The translations under genes were made by a program, and so were the position numbers. A stretch of 64,000 nt of DNA from Lathyrus oleraceus. Lineage: Eukaryota > Streptophyta > Magnoliopsida > Fabales > Fabaceae. The notes under the pieces are model-generated. The model worked only from the letters and a program-made list of their open reading frames with translations. It was not told the DNA's origin and did not search any database. Shown piece by piece: positions 33,805 to 47,580 of this stretch (positions within the stretch are counted from its first letter, which is position 1; each line of letters begins with the position of its first letter). The stretch lies in assembly GCF_024323335.1 (NCBI RefSeq), contig NC_066584.1:433871408-433935407 (forward strand), written 5' to 3'.

Positions 33805-34005
33805 CAAAAACTAAAGTTCAATCTTTCATTGGCACCCTCATAAATTAAAAGTACAATCCTTCATTGAAAACAAAAATTTAAAAGTCCAATCTTTCATTGG
33901 CCCCCAAATGAATCAAAGCTCAATATTTTGTTGGCACCCTCACAAACCAAAATCCAATTGTCATCGATACTCCAAAAATCCAATTTTTCATTGGCACATC
34001 AAACA
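33805..34005. repeat. Degenerate tandem repeat around TCCAATCTTTCATTGGC
   Basis: Four to five imperfect units of 40-60 bases, each with (T/C)CAAT(C/T)(T/C)TTCATTGGCACCCTCA and an AAA-rich spacer. CCAAT and ATTGG within each unit make short palindromes. Non-coding. Confidence 0.65.
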
Positions 34006-34336
34006 CTAATTAATATGGGTATTCCAAAACCCATATTTGCTTAACCTTTCATAAGAAAGAAAATCAAGCCCCACAAAAAGTATAGTCACCCATTTGTGTT
34101 CCTACATGCATTAATCGTATCACTTCATGTATCATTTCATGCGTAACATATCCAGTGAGGTGGAGCATTACACCATACAAATCAAACATGCATATATAGC
34201 ATAAGCCAGGATCTGAGATCCTTCGTGAGAGTCCAGGCCAATCCTCAGTCGAGTCAGTGGTATTTATCTAAGTGAGTTTCTACCCTGCATATTTTCTCAT
34301 TGGATATCCCCAATGAGCCTATTTGATGATGATAAT

Positions 34337-34622
34337 TGTAACACCCTAAACTCTGAAACTTATGTATTAAGAATTATACAAGAATTTAAGGTGTCACCAA
34401 TGACAAACCTCTAAAATCATTCAACGGCTAATAAACATGCAGCGAAATATACTAACATCATACAACAACTGTCATTGCACACTCATATTCACTTAGGATG
34501 TCATTGTGGCGGTATCGATCATAATTGGATAAATAATCATAAACTCAACATTTCGTCTTTAAGACTCATTTAAATAAAACTTCTCCAAAAACAAGAGTCA
34601 TTAACTCAACTCTTAAACACTT
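34337..34622. repeat. Gypsy LTR end remnant
   Basis: TGTAACACCCTAAA at 34337, followed by AAACATGCAGCGAAATA, resembles termini of chromovirus-type LTRs in legumes. No second end is visible. Confidence 0.4.
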
Positions 34623-35990
34623 TGTCATACCCTAAAATTTGCCCTCCATTTTTCACTTCTACCTAATTTTTGGTTTGGGATTTCATATGCATATCCATTA
34701 GCATCATAGTAGATTCATTTTCATTAAGAAGAAAAAATCATGGATTCAAAGGTCTTGATCACACAAAGCATTGAAGGGAGGTTGAGTCCTAAGTCAGGGT
34801 TCTTCCATGACATGCTCGTATTGGTGAGTCCTTCATCTTGGTTGTCTTTATCATGGAGCATGGCTTGAAACCCTAATTCTTGGACTATGGTTGTGGTCAT
34901 GGCATTGGTGATTTGGATATTGGATGGCAAGCATCATCATGATCAATCAAATCCCTAAAACCCTAAATTCTAATTGTGGCACTATCATCCCTTGTGTATG
35001 CATCTAAGTTTGAGGATTCATCTGATTCATTTGGTCCATTGTGAATGATTCATTTGCTTGATTAGAATTCATTCAAGGTCTTACTTGTTTATGGTCCTAA
35101 TTGCTTGACTAAGGTTCATGGCATGGTAAGATCCATTTCATTCTTGTTCATGTTCCTATTGCTTGATTGAGGTTCATCTGTCCAATTCTATTTCAATGGC
35201 ATAATTCATTTGGTATAAGGGCATTGTGGTGTATACTTCACTTCAAGGTCTACTTCATTCATTCCATTAAGTGATGTTTCATTCAAATTAATTCCATTAA
35301 ATACATGATCCAAAATCCATTATTCAATCCAAGTTTGTTTGCATTTCAAATAAAGGGGATTTCATTACAAAATATCATTAAAACATTACACCATAAGTCA
35401 TTACATATTATTCCATACAAAAAAATACATTTTTCCACCTAAGTTGACTTTTGGTCAACAATTGACTTTTTGGTCCACTGATTATTTTGCCCATCCCAAA
35501 CCTTAATTCCTTTTCACTTTTCCACAAGTCATCTTTGTGAATCTTTAAGGTCCATTTTCTTTTAATACTGCATTCACCATGTTCTCATGTGTCTTCATGC
35601 TTAGGCCTTATTCAATTCAAATCCCCACTTTTGCATACGCTACAAAACAAGCCAATGTACCATGCTACATCAGACATTCATCATGCATATTTTCACAAAC
35701 CATGACATGTTCAAAACATCAATCTGATAGTCCATATACATTATTCATCATAACCAAAACTCAAAGCATTCACAAGCCATAACATTTATTTCATCTATCA
35801 CATACCAACATTCAAACCATGTCAATAGCATAACCATCATTCAATCAGTGCCAAGACATTTAAGCATCGCAATCCTTAACAGCCCAAGCAGACATCATCA
35901 CAATACATTTATTTCTTCACAAATTTTCGTTGTGTCAAACTATGTCTCTTTAATATGTAGGCCAATAATCCTCCTTTGCTACCACGGGAA
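34623..35990 (+). repeat. Probable LTR fragment starting TGTCATACCC
   Basis: TGTCATACCCTAAAATTTGCCC closely matches the start of the Ogre-type LTR at 10730 (TGTCATACCCCAAAATTTGCCC), then diverges. The rest is TTCATT/CATTCA-rich sequence without ORFs of merit; its right end is unclear. Probably a truncated LTR of a related but different gypsy family. Confidence 0.45.
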
Positions 35991-37110
35991 AGGTATTGTT
36001 GTACACATTTCATATGTTTATGACTTTGTAAATGGCGGATAGTAGGTTGGAAGGATCCTGGCGAGCATGTGAACATGTCGATATGACATGGGTGCATGGC
36101 ATACGAAAGGCTTGAAATTTTCCTTAAGCGCACAAACCTCGATCTATTTCAACTCGATAATATCCCATTGGCCTCCCCTTATTATGATCCATTGTCTCAT
36201 ATACATTAAACCAACATCTACTACGGTCAAACATTATAACCACATGTGTGTTAGATTTGGCAGTTTCCTCCTTAATAAATTTCATACAACTTTTATTGAA
36301 CAATTGCCCCGATTGTAACACTGAACTCCATTTTGAACCTCTGGTCTCAAATAGTGACCCTAACCTAAAATAGGTTGCTCTCACCAACGTGGTTATCGGT
36401 AGGTTTTTGATTCCTTTGAAGACAAAGTTCATTGATTCCACAATATTTGTTGTCATGTGGTCGCATTATTGACCGTTATCGAATGCCCTGGTTCACTTCT
36501 CCACTAGAATATTATCGATCCACCTTAACGCATATGCATTTATCAATCTGATCTATTAGAGGTAGTGTTGGAACGATGGTTCTGTTAATGCATACCCTGC
36601 GTTCACAACTTTTTTTCGAAGCGTCTCATCTTTGATCTCCCACATGAAGTTTTGTGCGATATGTCTAATGTAATAGATCTGCGTAAAAGAAGGATCTTGT
36701 CAATTGTTATCAAGGTTATTCTATGCACTCTCAACAGATGAATGTCTATCTGAAATAAAACATAGGTTGGGTTGCGGAGCAATGTGTAATTGGAGATTCC
36801 TGAGAAAGAAACCCCCATCACTAATAATCTCCACTTCAACCAGAGCGAAAGGAAATTGAAAAAATATTATTGTTGTTATCTTGTGCCATTGCCATGAGTA
36901 ATGTTCCTTTATGATTCCCATACAACCATGTTCTATAAATTTAAATAATAAATTTACAGAACGCAAAACCTTTAATGATCGATATGCCAAGAAGAGTCGA
37001 TGGAATATTCTATTTCCACTAGCACAAGTTTTGTTTGGGGTAAATGTCGATAGTATCTCCAAAATTGCAGCAGTTCTTATAGCATAATGCTTAAGTGCCA
37101 CACAATATTG
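35990..37110 (-). pseudogene. Mutator-like (MULE) transposase, broken
   Basis: On the minus strand, 37101-36721 includes FALVEVEIISDGGFFLRNLQ and HIAPQPNLCFISDRHSSVESA, the DDE-core segment of MuDR-type transposases (usually FALVEGE..AWSFFL and ISDRH.SI). After several stops, 36456-36124 gives MTTNIVESMNFVFKGIKNLP and ATYFRLGSLF, the conserved region before the SWIM zinc finger. A degenerate PCTHVIS-like finger lies near 36100-36030. Numerous stops show it is dead. No terminal inverted repeats were located. Confidence 0.8.
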
Positions 37111-37399
37111 TGGAAGTTCTTCGTACGAATCTTCTCAATTTCCATATACTCGTTCACATACCTTAGTCCTCAGCATCCATGAATTCTATGTAAAGATATG
37201 TGAGATCATTGTACTCACCTTCAATGACATATCCTTGCTAATGATAGGCAATATTTCTTGGCATATTATTTAGGAGCTTAATTTACGATGATCCTTCATT
37301 AGATTGGTGATAATGCAAGTGTGAGGTGGATCCATATAACTTATTTCCCAAGAATCACTTCTCTTTCGGTAAGATGTTGCCGGCCAAAACATGCAGATT

Positions 37400-38102
37400 A
37401 CGTTACGACACGAATTGACCAAACCCAACAACATTGCCAACCCACCCAAACCCAACAGCCAACCCCGCCACATTACCATACCGTATACACCCAACAACCA
37501 ACCGAACATGATTATGAAACTACATACAGCCAAACTCGCAACCAATTCTTGTCACACACCCAAACATAAAACCAAGAGCATGACTCATACCACTAATAAT
37601 CATATGTTGCCGTCATATCTTACCATAGCACCGATGAGGCATATGATACCATCATATCCTACCATAGCACCCAACAAATATACACCCAAACATCACACCA
37701 CCAAAGCACCCAAACATCATACCTCCAAAGCACTCAACCAACATATGCCTATCAAACACCACAACAACCATTGCTTCGTTTCCAAAATGAATCAATGTTC
37801 CAATTCAACCAACCAACCCAATCACTTATAATCCAACCAACACGGCCCAACTACGACAATATGGACACCAGACTCGATTACGGTAGTGCATATAACTGAC
37901 AAGAGATGCTAGGTTTCATTGATGACACTAATGTTTAGGGACCTTGCTCCAAACACCTCGGGTGAATCCTGGGAGGCACCAAACACCTCAAATGAATCCT
38001 GGGAGACAACAACCACATATGGGAAATCGTGTGCAACCTCAACAGCAAAGGACAGAATCGAATTGTGGAACCGATGACCGTTATGATCATGCGCATCGTT
38101 AA
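37400..38102 (+). pseudogene. Decayed Pro/Gln/Thr-rich protein tail
   Basis: Reading across frames on the plus strand gives long Thr/Gln/Pro/His/Tyr-rich stretches (for example YTQQPTEHDYETTYSQT and TQTSHHQSTQTSYLQSTQP). They end in CGTDDRYDHAHR and a stop at 38100-38102. I recall similar low-complexity tails ending CGTGG(R/H) on plant-mobile-domain proteins of legume transposons, so this may be the C-terminus of such a protein; the domain itself is missing. A 30-bp duplication at 37949-38008 keeps the frame (PNTSGESWEA then PNTSNESWET). Interrupted by stops. Confidence 0.5.
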
Positions 38103-40077
<1,975 letters not shown>

Positions 40078-41506
40078 ATGAATTCTAGGAGAGATGTTGA
40101 AAGAGGTGGTGGAGGGACAAAGAACACCTACACTTATTCTGCAGCAAACTCATCTGCATATGTTTATGTTGCTGAAAGTCGTAGGAATCCATGGCTTGTA
40201 CTTGTTTGTGTGCTTGTTAACTTTGTTGTTTTCATTGTGGCCATGGCTATTAACAATTGTCCCAAGGATAATTTTGGTTTTCAAGGTGATTGTGTTCCTG
40301 GCTTCTTTGGGAGATTCTCTTTCCAGCCTTTGAGGGAGAATCCATTGCTTGGTCCTTCTTCCTCAACGTAAGAGATTGAAATTTGTTCTATTTTACTTTT
40401 GTATTGATGCTGGCTAATCTATTGCTCTTTAGTTCGGTGAAGTAGTCTAGTGGCTTGAATTCATCCGATAAATAAATAAGATGTTATGAGTTCGAACTTA
40501 CGTCCTGATAGCTCCTGATAGCAACTGAGAACTTTATTGTTTTTTATTTACATAAGAATGTTAATAACATATTATTATGTTTTTAAAGTATACTTAAATG
40601 ATTTGAAATGTTTGGTTACTTGATGAATTTTTGAAGATTAACTAAGATGGGAGCTCTTAAATGGGAAAATATTGTGCACCAGCATCAAGGGTGGAGACTC
40701 TTCACTTGCATTTGGTTACATGCTGGAATTATTCACTTGCTACTAAACATGACATGCCTTATTTACATCAGCATTCGCATCGAACAGCAATTCGGATTTC
40801 GTAAGATTTTTCTTCTTTCATATGAAATTTTGATTTTATTGATTTCAGTAACATTATCTAACATTTTTACTTGTCCAACTTATGACAGTGAGAATTGGAT
40901 TGATATACCTATTGTCTGGATTTAGTGGAAGTGTACTTTCTTCTCTTTTTATCCGAAACAGCATCTCCGTCGGTGCTTCTGGTGCGATTTTCGGACTTCT
41001 TGGAGCAATGTTATCAGAACTTCTTACAAATTGGACTATATATTTCAATAAAGCTTCAACTTTGCTCAATCTTCTAACTATCATCGCCATCAACCTCGCG
41101 ATAGGCATTTTGCCGCACGTTGACAACTTTGCGCACATTGGAGGGTTCGCCACCGGACTTCTACTCGGTTTCATTTTACTTCCGCGTCCTCGATACAGTT
41201 GGTTAGAGCAGCGTCGTCTTCCTGCTGGTATTCGTCTCAAATCAAAACTCAAAGCTTACCAATACATCCTAGGAATTGTGTCTCTAATTCTGTTGATCGT
41301 TGGGTAAGATTCTTTATACTGAAGTTTCTGTTATTGTTCCGAAGCAGTTGTGTATGTTAAGCATTGGAACTTATTCTTTTGAATGCAGATTATCGATTGC
41401 GTTGGTGATGCTGTTCAAGGGTGAGAATGGAAATGATCATTGTCATTGGTGTCACTACCTAACTTGTGTGCCAAGTTCTGAATGGGATTGTGACAATGAG
41501 AATTAA
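40078..41506 (+). CDS. Rhomboid-like intramembrane serine protease
   Basis: Four exons: 40078-40367, 40637-40800, 40889-41303 and 41389-41506, all with GT-AG borders and matching phases, giving 328 residues. The N-terminus is cytosolic and Gly/Arg-rich ([10 protein letters not shown]), then a first membrane helix ([17 protein letters not shown]). The core has [20 protein letters not shown] (the HxxxN helix), VGASGAIFG with catalytic Ser182, and [13 protein letters not shown] with catalytic His234. At least six further hydrophobic segments are present. The C-terminal [11 protein letters not shown] tail is typical of plant secretory-pathway rhomboids such as Arabidopsis RBL1/RBL2. Such proteases cut membrane proteins within their helices; the substrate is unknown. 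The ATG at 40078 is chosen because the frame upstream has no other ATG. Appears functional. Confidence 0.93.
40432..40545 (+). mobile_element. Possible tRNA-derived SINE in rhomboid intron 1
   Basis: TAGTCTAGTGG (40443-40453) fits a polymerase III A box and GAGTTCGAACT (40488-40498) a B box, about 45 bases apart as in tRNA-derived SINEs. The segment ends in a T/A-rich tail near 40545. Located in the 269-bp first intron and not disturbing splice sites. No target duplication was verified. Confidence 0.45.
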
Positions 41507-41900
41507 TCTGAGATAGCTTATGTTATATATGGTTTTAACTAGGAATGTCTTTTCTTCTATGTATATCTACAAGATTGTTAAACATCAAACATTCACGTCT
41601 TATTTCGTTTGTTTATATTCACGCCTTTTTTATAAATAAAAAATATAAGAAGGATTTGAACAGAAGATCTTTAGTGTGTTAGACTTGCGTGACAACAAAT
41701 AAGTGCCAACAAATAAAATTGTATGTTTTAATTATATCATCTGAAAATAGGTGTGTTATATCATGTCATGATAAGTTGAAAGTCATTAAAAATTCATGTG
41801 AGTAATATAAAACCACAAGTTCCACGTTGCGCACCAACCAAGCATTTTCCTCTTATATCTAACTTTATAATTGATTTCAAAACAAAGAAGCATATTCAGA
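41507..41900. other. Spacer between the rhomboid and lipid-transfer genes
   Basis: Contains the rhomboid 3' end (AATAAAAAATATAAG near 41635 could serve polyadenylation) and the promoter of the next gene. No separate gene. Confidence 0.4.
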
Positions 41901-42257
41901 ATGGGAAGCTTCAAGGTATTAAGAATGTTTGGGATTTTGATGTTGCTATTTTCACCCCCATTAGTGTTTGCATACATAGAATGCACCACAGTTGCTCAAC
42001 TTTTTTCTTCATGCTCTATTTTCATCCGTTATGGAACTCCAGATCCAATTCCAGGGTCTCCTTGTTGTGATGCCATGTCAGGATTGAGTATAATTTCTAA
42101 TTCAGGTAATAATAAGCAACCTGTTTGTAGATGTGTTTTGGGCCTAATTGAAAATTATGGGCCAAATTCTACAGCTATAGGTGTCTTGCCAGGTTTATGT
42201 GGTATCTCTTTGGGCTTCACAATTCTTCCCAATTCAGATTGTATAATGCCCTTTTAG
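41901..42257 (+). CDS. Non-specific lipid-transfer-like protein, secreted
   Basis: A single-exon 118-residue ORF. Residues 1-24 are a signal peptide (basic MGSFKVLR, hydrophobic MFGILMLLF, cleavage near VFA). The mature part has the eight-cysteine motif: C28-x9-C38-x16-C55C56-x19-C76-x-C78-x21-C100-x13-C114. The spacing fits the plant lipid-transfer/2S-albumin fold of four disulphides around a lipid cavity, and the protein is probably apoplastic. It lacks a Ser/Pro-rich C-terminal extension, so it is not the GPI-anchored type. The ATG at 41901 is chosen because the signal peptide starts there; longer frames upstream are out of frame. It lies 394 bases after the rhomboid stop, same strand, with no sign of co-expression. 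The lipid ligand is unknown. Confidence 0.88.
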   Translation: MGSFKVLRMFGILMLLFSPPLVFAYIECTTVAQLFSSCSIFIRYGTPDPIPGSPCCDAMSGLSIISNSGNNKQPVCRCVLGLIENYGPNSTAIGVLPGLCGISLGFTILPNSDCIMPF

Positions 42258-42593
42258 TTAATCAATTTCTTATGGGTTTAGCCTTAAATTTAATTAAGTA
42301 TTGTTGTCATTAATTAATCCTGTTTTTATAGTCATGTAATTTGTTTTCACTATTGTGTTTGTGCTGGATCAAGAAATAATTGTTGAAGAATTTAGAATAT
42401 CTGGGAATTTTTATAGATTATCCATCTTAAAATAATTTATCATGTTTCATTTGAATTCATCGGGTAATATTTATTCATAACTGTAATTAGTGGATTATCC
42501 CAATAGTGACATAGAATGGTGACTCTTTTATTTCTATTTTTTATGATACACTCACCATGGTCTGACAAACATATTTTTTGAAGGCAAATTCAC
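42258..42593. other. 3' flank of the lipid-transfer gene
   Basis: Non-coding, AT-rich, ending at the TTA target site of the Harbinger element. Confidence 0.5.
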
Positions 42594-42922
42594 TTAGAGC
42601 ATCTCCAACCGTGAACTCATTTTTGGGTTCTTTGTGGGACCTATTAAGCCACGTCACCTTGAAGTAACTCAACTACTTTTTCACTCCAATGATGCAACTC
42701 TGAAGAACTCAGATTGGATCTCATAATTTTATTTTATATATTAATATTTTATTCATATTAAATTTTATATTAATTAAAATAATAATTTTAGTGTTTTAAA
42801 TTAAATTTGATATAAAAAAAAAATTAAACTTATAATTTAAAATGATAATTAAAATTAATCTCAAATACATGATATATAATTAAAAACAAATAAAATAAAT
42901 AACATCACATAATTAATCAAAC

Positions 42923-44224
42923 TTAAATTTCATCATCTTCATGTCCAAAACGTTCCCAAATATATTCGACTAGATCTCCTTGAAGTTTACGATGAACTTG
43001 TTTTTCTTGAATACTTGCTCTTCTTTGTAGTCTTGTTGCAAGATTCGGATGAGGACCGCTAAATGCTTCAGTTGTTGAGTTATTGATATCCACATTATCA
43101 TAAGAGTAATCAAAATTACCTCCATATGTATGTCGTTCATCTTCCACAATCATGTTGTGCAATATGATGCAGGCATATATGGTATGCTTGAGAGTGTCCA
43201 TGTGCCAGGCACGCGCTGGGCCACGTATAATTACAAATCGAGATTGAAGCACTCCAAATGCTCGCTCCACATCTTTTCTAGCCGATTCTTGATGTTGAGC
43301 AAATAATTTTTTCTTTTCTCCCTGTGGCATTGAAATAGTCTTGACAAATGTAGCCCACTCGGGATATATACCATCTGCTAAATAATATCCCATATTATAT
43401 GGTGTCCCATTGATTGTATATTGCACATTGGGAGCACGTCCTTCCAAAATATCGTTAAACACGTTGGATTGGTTTAGCACATTAATGTCATTGTTTGAAC
43501 CTGCAATACCAAAAAAAGCATGTCAAATCCATAAGTCTTGTGATGCCACTGCTTCAAGCATGATTGTGGGCTTACCATGATCACCTCGACAAAATTGTCC
43601 TTTCCATGCAACAGGATAATTTTTCCATACTCAATGCATACAATCGATGGAACCCAACATACCTGGAAAGCCACGTGACTCTCCCATTTGTAAAAGATGT
43701 TCAACATCATTGTTGTTAGGCTTTCTCAAATACTCAGCGCCAAATACAACATTGACACCCTTAACAAATCTTTCTAAGCACTCAATTGAAGTGCTTTCAC
43801 CGATTCGAACATATTCGTCTACAAGGTCAGCAGGAGACCCATACGCCAGCATACGAATAGCAGATGTACATTTCTGCAATGGTGAAAGACCCATTTTACC
43901 AGTTGCATCGACCCTCATTTGGAAATATTCATCATGATTTCCAAGGGCATCTACAATTCGAAGAAATACATGCCTATGCATTCTGAACCTTCTTCGGAAT
44001 TGAACATCTGTGTATACTGGGTTTTCCGAGAAGTAGTCATTGAATAATCGATTGTGCCCTTCTTCACGACCTCGATCTACCGTTGTTCTTCTCTTTGGCC
44101 TAGAGGAACTTCCAGATCGACGTTCATTCTGAAGTTGTTCTTCTTCATCACTGTCGTCCATAAATTCTTCTTCAACCAACTCCCAAAATTCTTGATCGTA
44201 ATTATCTGAATTGTCTGAATCCAT
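42923..44224 (-). pseudogene. Harbinger DDE transposase, two nonsense mutations
   Basis: One frame runs the full 1302 bases (433 residues), interrupted only by two TGA codons: at 43631-43633 and near 43528. Both stand where the family has Trp (after SIDCMH, and before HAFFG), so each is a TGG-to-TGA change. The acidic N-terminus precedes the helical FRRRFRMHRHVFLRIVDAL segment. The catalytic core follows, with GSIDCMH (first Asp), SNNDINVL (second Asp) and the FGVLQSRFVIIRGPAR segment around the final Glu (ERAFG). Conservation outside the two stops is excellent, implying recent loss. Readthrough or a related intact copy would be needed for activity. Rightward lies its Myb-like partner. Confidence 0.9.
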
Positions 44225-44299
44225 TTAGTGAGTAAAGAATGAGAGAAAAATGAGAAGAATAAGATGAGAATGAGAGAACAATGACATAAGTGGTAGTAT

Positions 44300-44490
44300 A
44301 TATAATGGTTTAAATAACGGCTAGTTTAAATAACGGCTAGTTTGAATAACGGCTAGTTTGAATAACGGCTAGTTTAAATTAAAGTGGTAGTTTGAATAAC
44401 GGCTAGTTTAAATTAAAGTGGTACTAATGACCATTTTACATAGGTGTTGATAAATTAAAGTGGTACTAATGACCATTTTACATAAGTGAT
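44300..44490. repeat. Short tandem repeats inside the Harbinger element
   Basis: Five to six copies of AATAACGGCTAGTTT(A/G), some joined by AAATTAAAGTGGTA, then two copies of TAAAGTGGTACTAATGACC. They lie between the two transposon ORFs, upstream of the transposase on its strand, where transposase-binding repeats or promoter elements could occur. Confidence 0.75.
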
Positions 44491-44491
44491 A

Positions 44492-45502
44492 CTAACTACA
44501 TTCCATATTTTTTTTCATCTTATTACAATATTTTTCATGAATATCTCGTTGACTACCGTTCATAGTAGAAGTGTCTTTCATCATCATTTGCACTACCCTT
44601 AATTCTAGCTCGTCCTCCTTAGCTTGTGCAAGTCTGTCCATTGTTATTGCTCTTTTATTCTTTGCATCTTGCGTTGCATTTGGAATTTTGGATGCCTTAC
44701 CCTTCCTTTTTGCTGCTTTTTGTCCCATTGGACGCTCCATTGGTGATGATGAGTTAAACTCATAACTTGAAGTTGTATCTGGGTTCTCCGATGATGCCCC
44801 ACTAGCATAAGTCTCTGTTATTTTTGCAGAACTTCCAATCGATTCTTCGACGATGCGCCATTTAGCTTCATCTTTTAACAATCGCCATGCATACTCAAGA
44901 TTGAATGTTGTACCTTGATCCTGAGCAAAAATAGCATGTGCATCTGCCATGACATCGGTCTCGGATGTCCCACTTTTCTTTCCTTTAAGAGCAATTTTGT
45001 AACACCCAACAAATTTTTGAACCATGCCATTTATTCTATGCCATCGACATTTTAACTGTCCCCCTAACTTTTCCCGCAATTGCCCACGATATTGGTTATA
45101 ACTAGCAGCAATTCTTAACCAAAAACTCTCAGCCTTTTGATCAACTCCCACAATTGGATCCTTTGAAACATTGAGCCATGATTGGATAAGTAGTATATCC
45201 TCTTCCCTTGTAAATTGCTCTCGAGATCTTTTTTTAACGACAATCCTTTCTTCTTTTTCAGTACCAACTTGAGTAGAAAATGGTGGGACTTTAGTAGAAA
45301 ATGGTGGAACTTGAGTAGAGAATTCCATACTATTAGAATTCATTTGAGGTATAGGATACATATTTGGATTGTTTGGTGACGGAAGAAATATGGCGGGGTT
45401 TGTTGGCACCGGTGGAATTTGAGAATTTTGAGGATTAGGATTTTGATAATTTTGCATGTAATTGAAAAAAGCTTGTTGATAATGAAAATGATTAGGATCC
45501 AT
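44492..45502 (-). CDS. Harbinger Myb/SANT-like protein (ORF1)
   Basis: An intact 336-residue ORF. Residues 1-75 are Asn/Pro/Gln/Phe-rich and low-complexity (QNYQNPNPQNSQIPP), with a short duplicated PPFST motif. A Myb/SANT-like trihelix domain occupies about 95-205: REQFTREEDILLIQSWLNVS, then WLRIAASYNQ and CRWHRINGMVQKFVGCY. The basic tail (KAAKRKGKASK, about 264-275) may be a nuclear-localisation signal, followed by a helical segment. In this superfamily the Myb-like protein binds the transposon ends and recruits the transposase to the nucleus. It is encoded upstream of the transposase on the same strand. No stop or shift, in contrast to its partner. Confidence 0.9.
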   Translation of the reverse strand: MDPNHFHYQQAFFNYMQNYQNPNPQNSQIPPVPTNPAIFLPSPNNPNMYPIPQMNSNSMEFSTQVPPFSTKVPPFSTQVGTEKEERIVVKKRSREQFTREEDILLIQSWLNVSKDPIVGVDQKAESFWLRIAASYNQYRGQLREKLGGQLKCRWHRINGMVQKFVGCYKIALKGKKSGTSETDVMADAHAIFAQDQGTTFNLEYAWRLLKDEAKWRIVEESIGSSAKITETYASGASSENPDTTSSYEFNSSSPMERPMGQKAAKRKGKASKIPNATQDAKNKRAITMDRLAQAKEDELELRVVQMMMKDTSTMNGSQRDIHEKYCNKMKKNMECS

Positions 45503-46281
45503 TTGGCCTAAACAATTGTAATTTGAAGTAAAAAGATGAAATTTTGAATTAAATATTTTGTAAAAAAAATACTAATGAGAAAAAATTATTGTAAAAAAAT
45601 TAAAAGTATAGGAATAAAATGATGAAATTGTGAGAGAGAAATTTCAAATTGAAGAGAAAATAAAAGTGAGAGAAATTTGTGTTGGTAAATTTTTGGAAAC
45701 CAAAATTATATTTATAATAAAAAATATGTTAAAATAAATAAATAAAAAAATAAGTAGTCGTTGAATGCTACTTTCTAAATAAAAAATAAATAAAAAAAGA
45801 AAGTAACCGTTGCATGACAGGCTATTTTTTAAATAAAAAAATAGAAGAAAAAAAAAATAATCGTTGCTTCATGAAGCATCGGTCTTGCCAACATGACGAA
45901 CTCCATTCATTGAAAAGTAAAAGAACCACTTCCACTTGGCAAATTGGCTGAAAAACCATAGTACTGCTGTTGCTGGAGATGCTCTTAGGAACCCATCATT
46001 TCTCTTTATCCATGCTTTCGGTGTTTGTTTTAATATAAACAGTGCCTTCAATAATTTGTATGCTTTGTTTTGTGGTTCTTTACCTCAACACTAGGAGGAT
46101 GTGCAAAATACACCTATTCACCTTAGGATTATTTAACAATGCGTATTTTACATGCATTTGATATATGGTCTAGTTAGTGACGTTGGCTTTGGCAAACCCT
46201 AACTTAATTGTTTCTTTTCTGACAAATTCTTTTAAAGTCAATGTCTTCTCTTTTTGAAGAAATCATTTTTCTACAAATTTA

Positions 46282-47093
<812 letters not shown>

Positions 47094-47190
47094 TTTTAGG
47101 ATTTAACTTCACCTTTTATATTCATTTCTACTTCACCTTTTATCGCCTCACTTTTAGGATTTAACTTCACCTTTTATATTCATTTCTACT
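47094..47190. repeat. ~40-bp tandem duplication
   Basis: TTTTAGGATTTAACTTCACC through TTCATTTCTACT occurs at 47094 and again from about 47150, directly beside the right end of the inverted-repeat element. Confidence 0.85.
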
Positions 47191-47366
47191 GCAACAAATA
47201 ATATATTTTATTATATCACCCCGGTTATACAAATAATGAAATAAAACTTTTAAAATTTAGTATCCTCCTTTTCTTATTTTTAAATTAAAAATTAATAAGA
47301 TTTCACTTCCGTTAGAACTCCCAATCAAATGATAAAGTGGCACGAATCATGTCCAACACTGACAAG

Positions 47367-47580
47367 TTTGTATTTTACTTATAATAAAAATAAAATGGTG
47401 GCTTCCTTTTTTTTTATATTTTTAACTTAAAAACAAATTATATTTTCCTTCAATTGGTCATACAATTGTACAATTTGTATTTTACTTATAATAAAAATAA
47501 AATGGTGGCTTCCTTTTTTTTTATATTTTTAACTTAAAAACAAATTATATTTTTCTTCAATTGGACATACAATTGTACAA
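47367..47580. repeat. 107-bp tandem duplication
   Basis: Two head-to-tail copies start at 47367 and 47474 with TTTGTATTTTACTTATAATA and end in a CATACAATTGTACAAT palindrome. They are nearly identical (one T/C and one T/A change plus a poly-T length difference), so the duplication is recent. Confidence 0.9.

Larger units (their letters stand above)
42597..45984 (-). mobile_element. PIF/Harbinger DNA transposon, complete, 3388 bp
   Basis: Both ends carry the inverted repeat GAGCATCTCCA (42597-42607 and its complement at 45974-45984), with less similarity further in. TTA flanks both sides (42594-42596 and 45985-45987), the target duplication typical of the superfamily. Two minus-strand ORFs, a Myb-like protein and a DDE transposase, are the standard gene pair. 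The transposase has two nonsense changes, so the copy is probably non-autonomous now, though its ends could be mobilised in trans. Confidence 0.92.

Noticed and set aside
37270..37545. 91-codon hydrophobic minus-strand ORF resembling a membrane protein
   Set aside because: It is the complement of a Thr/Gln/Pro-rich plus-strand stretch, whose complement naturally encodes Gly, Trp, Leu and Val.
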